In this document: one piece after another, positions 36,061-44,666 of the stretch
How the letters are laid out: each line of letters opens with the position of its first letter
How positions within the stretch are numbered: position 1 is the stretch's first letter
NCBI RefSeq assembly: GCF_000312505.2
Contig: NZ_HG326224.1
Location: 186,001 to 250,000 of the forward strand
DNA from: Fenollaria massiliensis
GTDB lineage: Bacteria > Bacillota > Clostridia > Tissierellales > Peptoniphilaceae
Length of the DNA stretch: 64,000 nucleotides
Reading direction: 5' to 3'
Translations under genes and position numbers: made by a program
The notes under the pieces: model-generated
What the model was told of the DNA's origin: nothing
Database searches by the model: none
Seen by the model: the letters and a program-made list of their open reading frames with translations, nothing else

Positions 36061-37013
36061 TTGCTCTTAACCTCCCCAAATACCTTAGGTGTAGTTAATG
36101 ACTCGATTAGAGGTGTAGCTGTGTTCATAAGTATGATTGCGTATGAAACACCTTCTGCCATACCGCCATACACTCTGATTATAGCTGTGATTATACCGCA
36201 TCCTATAGCAAATATAATTCTTCCGTTTGGTGTTACTGGACAAGTAACGAAGTCTGTTGCCATGAAGAAGGCTCCTAAAATAAGACCTCCACCAAGTATA
36301 TGGTATGGCAATAAGCTTATGTCAACGCCAAATGCTGCTAATAATACTGTTGTTGTTAAAATGTATAGGCAAGGTATCTTCCAATCAATAACTTTCTTTA
36401 CTATTAGATAGATTCCTCCTAAAACTAATAGTATTGAACAAGTTTCACCTATAACTCCACCGATATTACCAATTGCCATATCCATAAGTGATGGCAATTC
36501 ACCTGTTGTTCCAGCTTTCATTAATTGAAGTGGTGTAGCTGATGCTACTCCATCAGGTGTAATGTAATTAGTAATTAGTCCTGGCCAAGATGCCATGATA
36601 GCTGCTCTTGCGGCAAGTGCTGGGTTCATAAAGTTAGAACCAATTCCGCCGAAGATTTGCTTTACTATGCATATTGCGAAGAATCCGCCAAATACAGGCA
36701 TCCACCAAGGTGCACTTGCTGGTAAGTTAAATGCTAATAAAATTCCTGTAATTACAGCTGATAAATCGCTTACTGTAACTTTCTTTTTGAATAATTTTTG
36801 CATAAATACTTCTGCTACAACGCATGAAATAACTGATACAACAGTTAACATCAAAGCGTTCATGCCGAAGAAGTAAATGCTTGCTGCTAGAGCTGGTAGC
36901 ATAGCTATGATAACGTCTAGCATCATCTTTTGTGTAGTAGACTTAGAACGCAAATATGGAGCTAAGCTTACTCTATAAAGCTTTTCACTTTGAACATTTT
37001 TATTTGTTTCCAT
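36057..37013 (-). CDS. rnfD: Electron transport complex subunit RnfD
   Basis: The protein has 318 residues with eight to nine membrane helices. The covalent FMN site is the threonine of GVASATPLQL; NFMNPALAARAAIMASWPG and MATDFVTCPVTPNGRIIFA are further landmarks. It is a membrane subunit of the Rnf complex. It overlaps rnfG by 4 bp and follows rnfC by 9 bp. Confidence 0.96.
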   Translation of the reverse strand: METNKNVQSEKLYRVSLAPYLRSKSTTQKMMLDVIIAMLPALAASIYFFGMNALMLTVVSVISCVVAEVFMQKLFKKKVTVSDLSAVITGILLAFNLPASAPWWMPVFGGFFAICIVKQIFGGIGSNFMNPALAARAAIMASWPGLITNYITPDGVASATPLQLMKAGTTGELPSLMDMAIGNIGGVIGETCSILLVLGGIYLIVKKVIDWKIPCLYILTTTVLLAAFGVDISLLPYHILGGGLILGAFFMATDFVTCPVTPNGRIIFAIGCGIITAIIRVYGGMAEGVSYAIILMNTATPLIESLTTPKVFGEVKSK

Positions 37014-37022
37014 ATTTCCCTC

Positions 37023-38378
37023 CTATCTAGATCTTCTTAGAGACTGTTTTATCTCTCTCTTTGCTACTGAAATTCTTTCAGCTAAGAATCTCTTTGCAGG
37101 GCAAACGAATGAACAAGATCCACATACTATGCAGCTTTGAGCGTTGTACTTGTCACACATCTTTAAATTGCCTAATTCTTGATATCTTGAGATATAAAGT
37201 GGCATTAAGTGTACTGGACAAGCGTCAACACATTTACCGCATTTAATGCATTGGCTTTCTTCTTGATCTTTATAGTCGTTATCAGTTAAAAGGATTATGC
37301 CTGATGTGTTCTTAGATATAGGTGTATCTAATGAATATTGTGCAACACCAGTCATTGGTCCACCAACTATAACTTTTGTAACGTCTCCATTAAATCCACC
37401 AGCTTCTTCAACTAGGTCTCTAATAGATGTTCCAACGTATGCGTTGATGTTCTTTGGCACTTTAACACCGTTACCTGTAACTGTAACTACCCTCTTATGT
37501 GATGCGTGACCAAATGTTACTGCATCGTAAATAGCAACGAATGTACCAACATTACTTACAAATGTGTTAACATTCTTAGTTCTTCCTCCTTGAGGAACTT
37601 TTCTTCCTAAGATTGAGTCAACCATTCTGTAAGCGTCTCCTTGAGGGAACTTTGTCTTAAGTACTGCTACTTTGATAAACTTATCGTCTTTAAGCTTTTC
37701 TTCTAGTAGGTCAATAGCGTCTTTTTTATTATCTTCAATTCCTATGTAAGCACTGCTAACGTTAAGATATTTCATAACTATCCTAAGTCCGCCTATCATT
37801 CTGTCTGAATATTCAAGCATCATTCTGTGGTCACATGTCAAGAACGGCTCACATTCAGCAGCATTAATGATTATAGTGTCTATGGTGCCATCGTCAGACG
37901 ATTGTATTTTTGCAAACGATGGGAACGCTCCTCCACCCATACCTATAATTCCTGCTTCTTTAATTAGTTCGATGATTTTTTCTTTAGATAGATTTCTAAA
38001 GTCACCGTAACCCTCCATTAAAAGTTCACTACAATTTGGATTGCCTAAGGCCTCTAATTCTTCATCACTTGCTTTTTCAATAGTAATTGAATTTACAAGC
38101 CAGCCTCCAGTAGTGTAAACTTTGCCAATATCTCTAACTATACCAGAAATACTAGCATGAACAGGTGCAAATAAAGATGCATCACTGTCACCAATCTTTT
38201 GGCCTTCTCTAACGAAGTCGCCTTTTTTAACAAGTGGTGTACATTCAGCGCCTACATGTTGGTTTAGTGGAATAACAACTTTACTTGGCTCTTTTTGCTC
38301 TTCAATTGCTTGTTTTTCTGATAGTTCCTTATACTCGGGCATATGAACGCCTCCAGCAAAGGTCTTAAGTATTGACAT
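37023..38378 (-). CDS. rnfC: Electron transport complex subunit RnfC
   Basis: The protein has 451 residues from MSILKTFAGGVHMPEYKEL; GGGGTGA 5 nt upstream selects this ATG over the longer frame. It contains the NADH/FMN-binding GGGAFPSFAKIQ region, an SLBB-like fold and two C-terminal [4Fe-4S] motifs (CIKCGKCVDACP and CIVCGSCSFVCP). It is the NAD(H)-side subunit of Rnf. First gene of the rnfCDGEAB operon, with a strong promoter just upstream. Confidence 0.96.
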   Translation of the reverse strand: MSILKTFAGGVHMPEYKELSEKQAIEEQKEPSKVVIPLNQHVGAECTPLVKKGDFVREGQKIGDSDASLFAPVHASISGIVRDIGKVYTTGGWLVNSITIEKASDEELEALGNPNCSELLMEGYGDFRNLSKEKIIELIKEAGIIGMGGGAFPSFAKIQSSDDGTIDTIIINAAECEPFLTCDHRMMLEYSDRMIGGLRIVMKYLNVSSAYIGIEDNKKDAIDLLEEKLKDDKFIKVAVLKTKFPQGDAYRMVDSILGRKVPQGGRTKNVNTFVSNVGTFVAIYDAVTFGHASHKRVVTVTGNGVKVPKNINAYVGTSIRDLVEEAGGFNGDVTKVIVGGPMTGVAQYSLDTPISKNTSGIILLTDNDYKDQEESQCIKCGKCVDACPVHLMPLYISRYQELGNLKMCDKYNAQSCIVCGSCSFVCPAKRFLAERISVAKREIKQSLRRSR

Positions 38379-38404
38379 AAAATCACCCCATTTCACAAAT
38401 AAAT

Positions 38405-38433
38405 ATTATAACATTAAATTCGAATAATATCAA
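38405..38433 (-). promoter_or_regulatory. Promoter of the rnf operon
   Basis: On the minus strand, TTGATA (38428-38433) and TATAAT (38405-38410) are 17 bp apart. The -35 box overlaps the stop codon of the upstream lipoprotein gene, so that gene has no terminator of its own and reads into rnf. Confidence 0.75.
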
Positions 38434-39974
38434 GACTTTGCGCTCACAATAATTAAATCTTTTATCTTCGAATAAACATTTTGAAAATTAATTTTGCCAT
38501 CATAAATCATATTTTCTTTCAGAACTAAAGCATTCTTCTCATAACCAAGCGGTATATATATCTTTTCGTTTTGAAGAAAATTATTTATTTCTTTGTATTC
38601 AATCTTGTTAGTATATAAATTTTTTAGTAGTTCTTCATATCTATCGTCAGAGTAGCCACTAAAATTTGCTTCTGATCTGTTTGAAAACCTATAGTTCAAA
38701 TCAAACGAATTATTTACTAGGTACTCTCCTACATATATGTCGTAGTTTTCAGTAAAGCTAATGTCATTTGCATTTTTGCCGAGCATCTCAACCTTAAATC
38801 CAGCGTTATCAAGCTGTGTATAAATTATGTTGGCTATAGCTCTTTTCTTGGCATCGTTTTTATTATAAAGTATATTTAATTTAATAATTTTATTGTTTTC
38901 ATCGACATACTGATGATTTTCATTCTTTTTCACACTGAGCTTAGATAAATCTTCTTTCTCTTTTATATCGTGAAGACCAAATATAGATTCTTCAGGGTAA
39001 AATCCTTGACATAGCGATAAATTAGTAGAAAAAACTTCCTTATTTATTATATCTTTATTTATACTAGCCTCAAGTACTTTTCTTAAGTCAAGTGATGGAT
39101 TCTTCTTATAATTAAATCCTATATAATAAAGCTTATTCGATGCAAACTCAAGTGCTGTGTACTTAGAGCTGTTTAAAAACTCTGAGTAATTTGTATCAAA
39201 AGCCGTGTATATATCAAGCTTTCCTGTTTCAAAAATGCCTTCAAAGTTACTAGGATTATCTATGACAATGCCTGTAACTGTATCAATTGATGCTTGACCA
39301 TTGAAATAAGATTTATTTTTCTCCAAAATAAGCGTCTTGTTATTTTCATAAGACTTAAACTTGAATGGTCCTGTGCCATTAGGCGTATAATTTTTATAAT
39401 CATCAGACGATGATATTATAGGAAAAGTTAATTTATATAAATTATTTTTACTTGCGCTTGCAAATCTCACTTCTACAGTGTTATTATCAACTCTATTCAT
39501 AGCAAAGTTTTGCGAACCATTAAAAATTTTATTTGACTCGTCATTAATCAAGTTATAATAAAATGATCTATCCTTATTATTCAATATATAATTATATGAA
39601 AAAATTACATCATCTGCGCTTAAAATTTTGCCATTATGAAATTTAACGCCTTCTCTTAACTTTATTCTATAAGTTCTGTCGTCAATTTTTTCGACTGAAC
39701 TTGCTAACAAATTATTTAGCGATGAATCATCATTAATTTCTAAAAGGCTTGAATATATCAAATCTTTGAAATAAAAATAATACAAGTTATCATTAAGTAT
39801 TGGATTAAATGTTTTAAATGGTGTTAGCGGCAGATTGATATTGCCTCCTTGTGACAATAAATATGCTTCTCCATCCTCTTTATTTGCGTCTTCTTTATCA
39901 TCAATTTTATTACAAGCTACAAAATTGATGCAAAGAATAAAAATCATTATTAATAAAAATATTTTCTTTTTCAT
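38430..39974 (-). CDS. Extracellular solute-binding lipoprotein, family 5 (peptide/nickel type)
   Basis: The protein has 514 residues. A lipoprotein signal peptide ends in the lipobox FVAC with the lipid-bearing Cys21. The body matches family 5 solute-binding proteins: YRIKLREGVKFHNGKILSAD near residue 110, then NGTGPFKFKSYEN and a C-terminal lobe. These bind peptides or other small ligands for ABC importers. No permease or ATPase gene is adjacent, so it may be an orphan or serve a distant transporter. It overlaps the lytic transglycosylase gene by 4 bp. Confidence 0.85.
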   Translation of the reverse strand: MKKKIFLLIMIFILCINFVACNKIDDKEDANKEDGEAYLLSQGGNINLPLTPFKTFNPILNDNLYYFYFKDLIYSSLLEINDDSSLNNLLASSVEKIDDRTYRIKLREGVKFHNGKILSADDVIFSYNYILNNKDRSFYYNLINDESNKIFNGSQNFAMNRVDNNTVEVRFASASKNNLYKLTFPIISSSDDYKNYTPNGTGPFKFKSYENNKTLILEKNKSYFNGQASIDTVTGIVIDNPSNFEGIFETGKLDIYTAFDTNYSEFLNSSKYTALEFASNKLYYIGFNYKKNPSLDLRKVLEASINKDIINKEVFSTNLSLCQGFYPEESIFGLHDIKEKEDLSKLSVKKNENHQYVDENNKIIKLNILYNKNDAKKRAIANIIYTQLDNAGFKVEMLGKNANDISFTENYDIYVGEYLVNNSFDLNYRFSNRSEANFSGYSDDRYEELLKNLYTNKIEYKEINNFLQNEKIYIPLGYEKNALVLKENMIYDGKINFQNVYSKIKDLIIVSAKS

Positions 39975-40546
39975 CTTACGTAATCCTCCAATAAATTTGA
40001 AAGCTCACCAAGAAAAATACCATATTTATCCATAAAACTAATTATATTTTTTGTTAATTTGATTTCTCTAACATATTTTCTTGTTTCGTTAAAGTCAACA
40101 TAGTTGTCCATATCTTCTTTACTGTATCCTTCAGAATTGACCCAGCGTTTAGCATTTTCTGGTCCTGCGTTATATGCAAGAAGCGCGTGCTCTTCGTCTG
40201 AGTCCATAATTTTCATTAAATGTGACAAATAATATGTTCCTAGTCTAATATTATTATCAGCAGACTCTATCTTATAATCTTCTATCTTTAGTTTGTTCAT
40301 AAGCCAAAGCGCTGTTGATGGCATTAGCTGCATAAGGCCTATAGCGCCTTTTGATGAAACTGCAGTCTCTTTAAAGCGTGATTCCTTGAATATAACCGCT
40401 TTAACTAAGGATCTATCGACATTGTATTCAGTTGAGTATTTGTCAATAATATCGTCATACTTTTTGGGTATGAAGTATAGATAAACTAACTCCACCAAAA
40501 ATATTATTATAAATAGCTTTATTATAAATTTAATTAGCTTTTTCAT
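39971..40546 (-). CDS. Membrane-anchored lytic transglycosylase (SLT domain)
   Basis: The protein has 191 residues: an N-terminal membrane helix (about 8-26) and a compact SLT domain. The catalytic glutamate is E55 in IFKESRFKE; the SSKGAIGLMQLMPST and HALLAYNAGPENAKRW motifs complete the family pattern. It cleaves glycan strands of peptidoglycan to 1,6-anhydro ends. It overlaps coaE by 17 bp and the solute-binding gene by 4 bp, within the polA-led operon. Confidence 0.93.
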   Translation of the reverse strand: MKKLIKFIIKLFIIIFLVELVYLYFIPKKYDDIIDKYSTEYNVDRSLVKAVIFKESRFKETAVSSKGAIGLMQLMPSTALWLMNKLKIEDYKIESADNNIRLGTYYLSHLMKIMDSDEEHALLAYNAGPENAKRWVNSEGYSKEDMDNYVDFNETRKYVREIKLTKNIISFMDKYGIFLGELSNLLEDYVR

Positions 40547-41129
40547 TTATTCTCTCCAAAGTTTTCAAGACTTCTCTCTTTAAATCGTCTTCTGAGGCAT
40601 TGTTATTTATAATATAATTAGACGCTTTAATCTTTTCTTCACTCGTAATGCGAGTGTCTATCATAGCTATAGTCTCTTTTTCACTAATTTTATTTCTATG
40701 CATAAGTCTTGAAACTTGTATTTTTTTATCAATATTTACAAAGATAATGCCTTTAATCTCAATTTTAGAATCAAGAAAATATTCACGTGCTTCAAAAAAC
40801 ATTGGCACTTCGATGAAATTAAATCCATCTAAAAGCATTTCTTTTATTTTTTCATAAACAAGTGGATGCACGAAGGCTTCTACTCTATTTTTTAAGGATA
40901 TGTCTTTAAAAAGAGTCTCTCTTAATTTATCTTTGTCAAGCTTTTTATCAATTGTAAAAAATTTTTCGCCAATTTCTTTTTTAAAGCTCTTCAAAAACTC
41001 TTCGTCCTTGTAAAGTTCCTTCACTACATCATCTGCGCTGATGGTATTGTATCCTTCTTCAGCTATAATCTTTAAAACTGATGATTTTCCTGAAGCAATA
41101 GATCCAGTCAATATATAATTATTTTGCAT
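40530..41129 (-). CDS. coaE: Dephospho-CoA kinase
   Basis: The protein has 199 residues from MQNNYILTGSIASGKSS. The P-loop at residues 9-16 must lie close to the N-terminus, which favours this ATG over a TTG 10 codons upstream. The ATG lies inside the last codons of polA, so translation is coupled. The DDVVKELY and HPLVYEKIKE motifs are typical. It phosphorylates dephospho-CoA in the last step of CoA synthesis. Confidence 0.92.
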   Translation of the reverse strand: MQNNYILTGSIASGKSSVLKIIAEEGYNTISADDVVKELYKDEEFLKSFKKEIGEKFFTIDKKLDKDKLRETLFKDISLKNRVEAFVHPLVYEKIKEMLLDGFNFIEVPMFFEAREYFLDSKIEIKGIIFVNIDKKIQVSRLMHRNKISEKETIAMIDTRITSEEKIKASNYIINNNASEDDLKREVLKTLERINEKAN

Positions 41130-43743
41130 CGTACCAATTATCCGCTTGATTAATATCAACTTTTAGATTCATATCAAGTCCATCGATATCTTCCATAAGA
41201 GTCTTAATAATCTTTCTAACCTTGTCAACTTCTTCATTCTTTGCTTCAACAACGATTTCGTCGTGAACGGTAACTATGATGTGCGCATCGATACCTAATT
41301 CTCTAAATTTATTAAATATCTTAACTATGGAAATCTTGATTATGTCCGCGCTAGTGCCTTGTATAGGCATATTTAGCGCAACTCTCTCGCCAAAAGCTCT
41401 TATATTGTAGTTTGAATTTTGAAGCTCTGGTATATTTCTTCTTCTATTAAAAAGTGTCTTAACATAGCCATCTTCTTTAGCTTTTTCAACTACATCATTC
41501 ATATATTTATGAACGCCTGAGAATTTTTCAAAATAGTTGTCGATATATTCTTTAGCTTCTTTTCTTGAAATCTTTAGGTCTTGTGACAATGAATAATCGC
41601 TTATACCATAAACAATACCGAAGTTAACTGCCTTTGCTCTGCTTCTGTGCTCACTATCAACCTCATCAAATGGTATGTTAAATACTTCTGACGCAGTTTT
41701 TCTGTGTATGTCAAAGCCCTCTTCAAAAGCGTGAAGCATCTTTTCATCTTTTGCGATGTAAGCAAGTATCCTTAGCTCGATTTGTGAATAGTCGCTGTCA
41801 ACTAGTGTGTAGCCATCCTTGCTCACAAAAGCTTTTCTAATCTTTCTACCAGCCTCAGTCCTTATAGGGATGTTTTGAAGATTTGGATCTTGCGATGAAA
41901 TCCTTCCAGTTGCTGTATTTGTTTGATTGAAATAAGAATGAATTCTTCCTGTATCATCGATTAAGTCCTTAAGTCCGTCAATGTATGTTGATTTAAGTTT
42001 TTGATAAGTTCTGTACTCAACAATCTGGTCAGCAATTGGATGTTTGTTTGAAAGCTTCTCCAAAACCTCAGCATCAGTTGAATAGCCAGTCTTAGTCTTT
42101 TTGATAGGCTTTATGCCAAGCTTATCAAATAATATTTCAGATAGTTTTTTAGGCGAATTTATATTAAATTCTTCACCTGCTAAGCTAAATATAATTCTTT
42201 CCTTTTCCTTAATAAGCTCATCGTATTCGTCTCCAAGCCTTAAAAGCTCGTCCCTATCTACCCTAAATCCAGTAAATTCCATGTCGGCCAAAGCCTCGCT
42301 AAGAGGAAGCTCTATGTCGTAGAAAAGAGTTCTTTCGTCTAAACTATCAATCTTTTCCTTAAGTATTGGATAAGAATCTTTTATAGTTTTAATCTCGTTA
42401 CTTAAAACTTCACTTGCCACACCCATGTCAATAGCTGAGACTTTTTTATCTCTAATTTTTTCCTTTTTATAAATGTCATCAAAAGCATTAATTTGTCTTT
42501 GCAAATAGTCCATAGCCATGTTTTGTATACTATAGTTTGACTTGTTTGAATCAATTAAATAATAGGCGATGGCAGTATCAAAAGCAAAATTTTTGATCTT
42601 GATGCCTTCTTTTTGCGCTAAAACATAAGCTTTTTTTATGTCATGCGAAACTTTTTTAATATTTTCGTCCTCTAAAATATTTTTTATACAAGATAAATTG
42701 TTAGTTTTGATGATATAAATTTTATCTAGTATAAAAGTGATATACAAAATATCTGAAGTGAAATATTTATCAGTATCAGTAGTGATGCTAAATATAAATT
42801 CATTTTTAACATTTTCAAGTGCATTTAAATTATCTCTATCAATAATTTCTACATCTAAATTATTTTCCGCTACCTCTATTTTTTTGCTGCCTTCTAAGGA
42901 ATTTAATCTTGAATTTAGTTCCAATTCTTCAAAAATTTCTCTAAGAGCATCATTATCAGCATCGTTAATTTTGTAATCATCGATATTCATTGATATATCA
43001 ACATCTTTAACGATAGTCGCAAGCTTTTTAGATAAGAAAGCCATGTCCTTGCCATCAATTATCCTTTGATTAGTCTTGTTAATTTTAAGCTCGTCAATGT
43101 GATTATAAAGATTTTCTATAGTCCTATACTCGCTAAGAATTTTAAGAGCAGTCTTTTCACCAATACCATAAATACCAGGGATATTGTCCGATTGATCACC
43201 CATAAGAGCCTTTAGATCGATGAATTCATCAGGGCTTAGTCCATAAACCTCGTTCATCTTTTCAATATTATATGTATCAAACTCACTAACGCCCTTCTTA
43301 GTGATAATAACGTCTGTATCATCTTTAATTAATTGTAGATAGTCCTTATCACCAGTTATTAAAAGCTTCTTAATATATTTATCATCAATCATAGTTAATG
43401 TGCCTGCAAGGTCATCTGCCTCAAAGCCAGCCTTGTCCAAAACCTTAATACCCATCTTAGTAAGTATATCCTTAAGTATTGGGAATTGAACGCTTAGTTC
43501 ATCAGGGAACTTCATTCTATTGCCCTTGTAATCATCATAAATATCTTTTCTGAAAGTTTTTTCTTTTCTATCAAAGACCACACACATGTATTTTGGCTCG
43601 TAGTCAGCCTTAATCTTGTCGAGCATGTTTAAAAAGCCATAGATACCGTTAGTAAATATGCCTTTTTTGTTACTTAATAATCTAATTGCATAAAAAGCCC
43701 TGTTAAGTAGGCTCGAACCATCTATAATTACAAAATTTTCCAT
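41119..43743 (-). CDS. polA: DNA polymerase I
   Basis: The protein has 874 residues from MENFVIIDGSSLLNRAFYAI; AGGTGA 7 nt upstream sets the start. The 5' nuclease domain (to about residue 290) has KLLITGDKDYLQL and LMGDQSDNIPGI. The central domain (about 300-470) lacks the acidic residues of a working 3'-5' exonuclease. The polymerase domain has motif A DSDYSQIELRILA, motif B RAKAVNFGIVYG and motif C VTVHDEIV. Used in Okazaki fragment maturation and repair. Heads the polA-coaE-SLT-lipoprotein string. Confidence 0.97.
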   Translation of the reverse strand: MENFVIIDGSSLLNRAFYAIRLLSNKKGIFTNGIYGFLNMLDKIKADYEPKYMCVVFDRKEKTFRKDIYDDYKGNRMKFPDELSVQFPILKDILTKMGIKVLDKAGFEADDLAGTLTMIDDKYIKKLLITGDKDYLQLIKDDTDVIITKKGVSEFDTYNIEKMNEVYGLSPDEFIDLKALMGDQSDNIPGIYGIGEKTALKILSEYRTIENLYNHIDELKINKTNQRIIDGKDMAFLSKKLATIVKDVDISMNIDDYKINDADNDALREIFEELELNSRLNSLEGSKKIEVAENNLDVEIIDRDNLNALENVKNEFIFSITTDTDKYFTSDILYITFILDKIYIIKTNNLSCIKNILEDENIKKVSHDIKKAYVLAQKEGIKIKNFAFDTAIAYYLIDSNKSNYSIQNMAMDYLQRQINAFDDIYKKEKIRDKKVSAIDMGVASEVLSNEIKTIKDSYPILKEKIDSLDERTLFYDIELPLSEALADMEFTGFRVDRDELLRLGDEYDELIKEKERIIFSLAGEEFNINSPKKLSEILFDKLGIKPIKKTKTGYSTDAEVLEKLSNKHPIADQIVEYRTYQKLKSTYIDGLKDLIDDTGRIHSYFNQTNTATGRISSQDPNLQNIPIRTEAGRKIRKAFVSKDGYTLVDSDYSQIELRILAYIAKDEKMLHAFEEGFDIHRKTASEVFNIPFDEVDSEHRSRAKAVNFGIVYGISDYSLSQDLKISRKEAKEYIDNYFEKFSGVHKYMNDVVEKAKEDGYVKTLFNRRRNIPELQNSNYNIRAFGERVALNMPIQGTSADIIKISIVKIFNKFRELGIDAHIIVTVHDEIVVEAKNEEVDKVRKIIKTLMEDIDGLDMNLKVDINQADNWYDAK

Positions 43744-43760
43744 TATAATCACCTGCTAAT

Positions 43761-43789
43761 ATCTTAACATTAAATGGGGTATTTGTCAA
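43761..43789 (-). promoter_or_regulatory. Promoter of polA
   Basis: On the minus strand, TTGACA (43784-43789) and TAAGAT (43761-43766) are 17 bp apart, giving a very short leader before the polA ribosome binding site. Confidence 0.7.
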
Positions 43790-43844
43790 TTGCTTAGAAT
43801 CACAAATACGCTCAATTATTATACTTATTAATAAATATAAGCAT

Positions 43845-43873
43845 AAAAAAAGAAACGTGCAATAACACGTTTC
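43845..43873 (-). terminator. Terminator of tRNA-Lys
   Basis: GAAACGTG/CACGTTTC, a perfect 8-bp stem with a 6-nt loop, is followed by seven T on the minus strand, directly after the tRNA 3' end. Confidence 0.85.
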
Positions 43874-43877
43874 TTCG

Positions 43878-43953
43878 TGGTGGACCATTAGGGACTCGAA
43901 CCCTAGACCCACTGATTAAGAGTCAGTTGCTCTACCACCTGAGCTAATGGTCC
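43878..43953 (-). tRNA. tRNA-Lys (CTT anticodon)
   Basis: A complete cloverleaf on the minus strand. The acceptor stem is GGACCAT/ATGGTCC with discriminator A and encoded CCA; the D arm is GCTC...GAGC. The anticodon arm has ACTGA/TCAGT around loop CTCTTAA, which puts CTT at positions 34-36. The T arm is CTAGG/CCTAG-like with TTCGAGT. It has its own promoter and terminator. Confidence 0.95.
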
Positions 43954-43967
43954 AAAACTACTTTACT

Positions 43968-43996
43968 ATTATACAACAAGATTTTTGATTTGTAAA
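43968..43996 (-). promoter_or_regulatory. Promoter of tRNA-Lys
   Basis: On the minus strand, TTTACA (43991-43996) and a consensus TATAAT (43968-43973) are 17 bp apart and about 15 bp upstream of the mature tRNA. Confidence 0.75.
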
Positions 43997-44031
43997 GGGT
44001 TTTTTAAAATTTTTTTAAAAAATTTTAAATT

Positions 44032-44063
44032 AGTTAAAAGAGACAATAAGGTCTCTTTTAACT
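44032..44063 (-). terminator. Terminator of rpsT
   Basis: AGTTAAAAGAGAC/GTCTCTTTTAACT is a perfect 13-bp stem with a 6-nt loop overlapping the rpsT stop codon. AT-rich DNA with T runs follows. Confidence 0.75.
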
Positions 44064-44325
44064 AAACAGCCTTATTTAACTTGTGAGTTAATCTACTCAT
44101 CTTTCTAGCAACTTTATTCTTGTGGAATAAGTTTCTTTGTTCTGCTTTCTTTAACTTTTTATCTATAACTTTAAGTACTTCTCTAGCTTCGTCTGTTTTG
44201 CTTTCACTAACCAATAATTCAAATCTCTTTATAAGGTTCTTAAGCTCAGTTTTTCTAGATTTATTTACTAAAGTTTTATTCTTAATAACTGATATTCTTT
44301 TCTTCGCAGATTTAATGTTTGCCAA
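44062..44325 (-). CDS. rpsT: 30S ribosomal protein S20
   Basis: The protein has 87 residues in the family form M-ANIKSAKKRISVIKNKT. The start codon is TTG at 44323-44325: GGAGGTG lies 6 nt upstream, and the family always begins with M-ANIKSAKKR. The frame is open 5 codons further, but those overlap the ribosome binding site. It is a helical, lysine-rich 16S rRNA-binding protein. Monocistronic, with its own promoter and terminator. TTG starts reduce initiation and are common in rpsT, where they serve autoregulation in E. coli. Confidence 0.95.
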   Translation of the reverse strand: MANIKSAKKRISVIKNKTLVNKSRKTELKNLIKRFELLVSESKTDEAREVLKVIDKKLKKAEQRNLFHKNKVARKMSRLTHKLNKAV

Positions 44326-44356
44326 TAATCTCACCTCCAAATTTCATAACATTGAT

Positions 44357-44385
44357 ATTTTACCATAAATTTTTGGAAATAGCAA
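44357..44385 (-). promoter_or_regulatory. Promoter of rpsT
   Basis: On the minus strand, TTGCTA (44380-44385) and TAAAAT (44357-44362) are 17 bp apart. Confidence 0.6.
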
Positions 44386-44443
44386 GACTTTTTTTAATTT
44401 TTATTGATTTTTTATAAAAATTCTCATAATAAATATAAATAAC

Positions 44444-44472
44444 TTGTAAATTCATATCAATTATGCTATAAT
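44444..44472 (+). promoter_or_regulatory. Promoter of selC
   Basis: TTGTAA (44444-44449) and TATAAT (44467-44472) are 17 bp apart and about 10 bp upstream of the tRNA 5' end. Confidence 0.75.
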
Positions 44473-44482
44473 ATATAGGTCT

Positions 44483-44580
44483 GGGGGTAGATGAGTCCTG
44501 GTGGGCTCTCCGGTCTTCAAAACCGTGCATGTGGGGTTTGTAGCTTCATAGGTGTGTTCGATTCGCACATACTCCCGCCA
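44483..44580 (+). tRNA. selC: Selenocysteine tRNA (UCA anticodon)
   Basis: A 98-nt tRNA with all special features of bacterial tRNA-Sec. A long acceptor arm has GGGGGTA paired with TACTCCC (one G-U), with discriminator G and encoded CCA. The D stem has 6 bp, GAGTCC/GGGCTC. The anticodon loop CTTCAAA has TCA at 34-36. A long variable arm (about 44525-44552) precedes the T arm GTGTGTTCGATTCGCAC. It decodes UGA as selenocysteine with SelB and a SECIS element. A consensus promoter and a strong terminator make it a stand-alone unit. Confidence 0.93.
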
Positions 44581-44586
44581 TATATT

Positions 44587-44617
44587 GATCAAACTATTGT
44601 AGTTTGATCTTTTTTTA
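44587..44617 (+). terminator. Terminator of selC
   Basis: GATCAAACTA/TAGTTTGATC, a perfect 10-bp stem with a 3-nt loop, is followed by a T8 run. Confidence 0.9.
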
Positions 44618-44646
44618 TTGTTTATCTTCCCTATATGTATTATAAT
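44618..44646 (+). promoter_or_regulatory. Promoter of the phosphohexomutase gene
   Basis: TTGTTT (44618-44623) and TATAAT (44641-44646) are 17 bp apart, right after the selC terminator and 20 bp before the ATG at 44667. Confidence 0.7.
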
Positions 44647-44666
44647 ATATACAAAGGAGTGATTTA

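Noticed and set aside
41130-41159. Longer coaE start at TTG
   Set aside because: It would place the P-loop too far from the N-terminus compared with the family and lies fully inside polA; the ATG at 41129 fits better.
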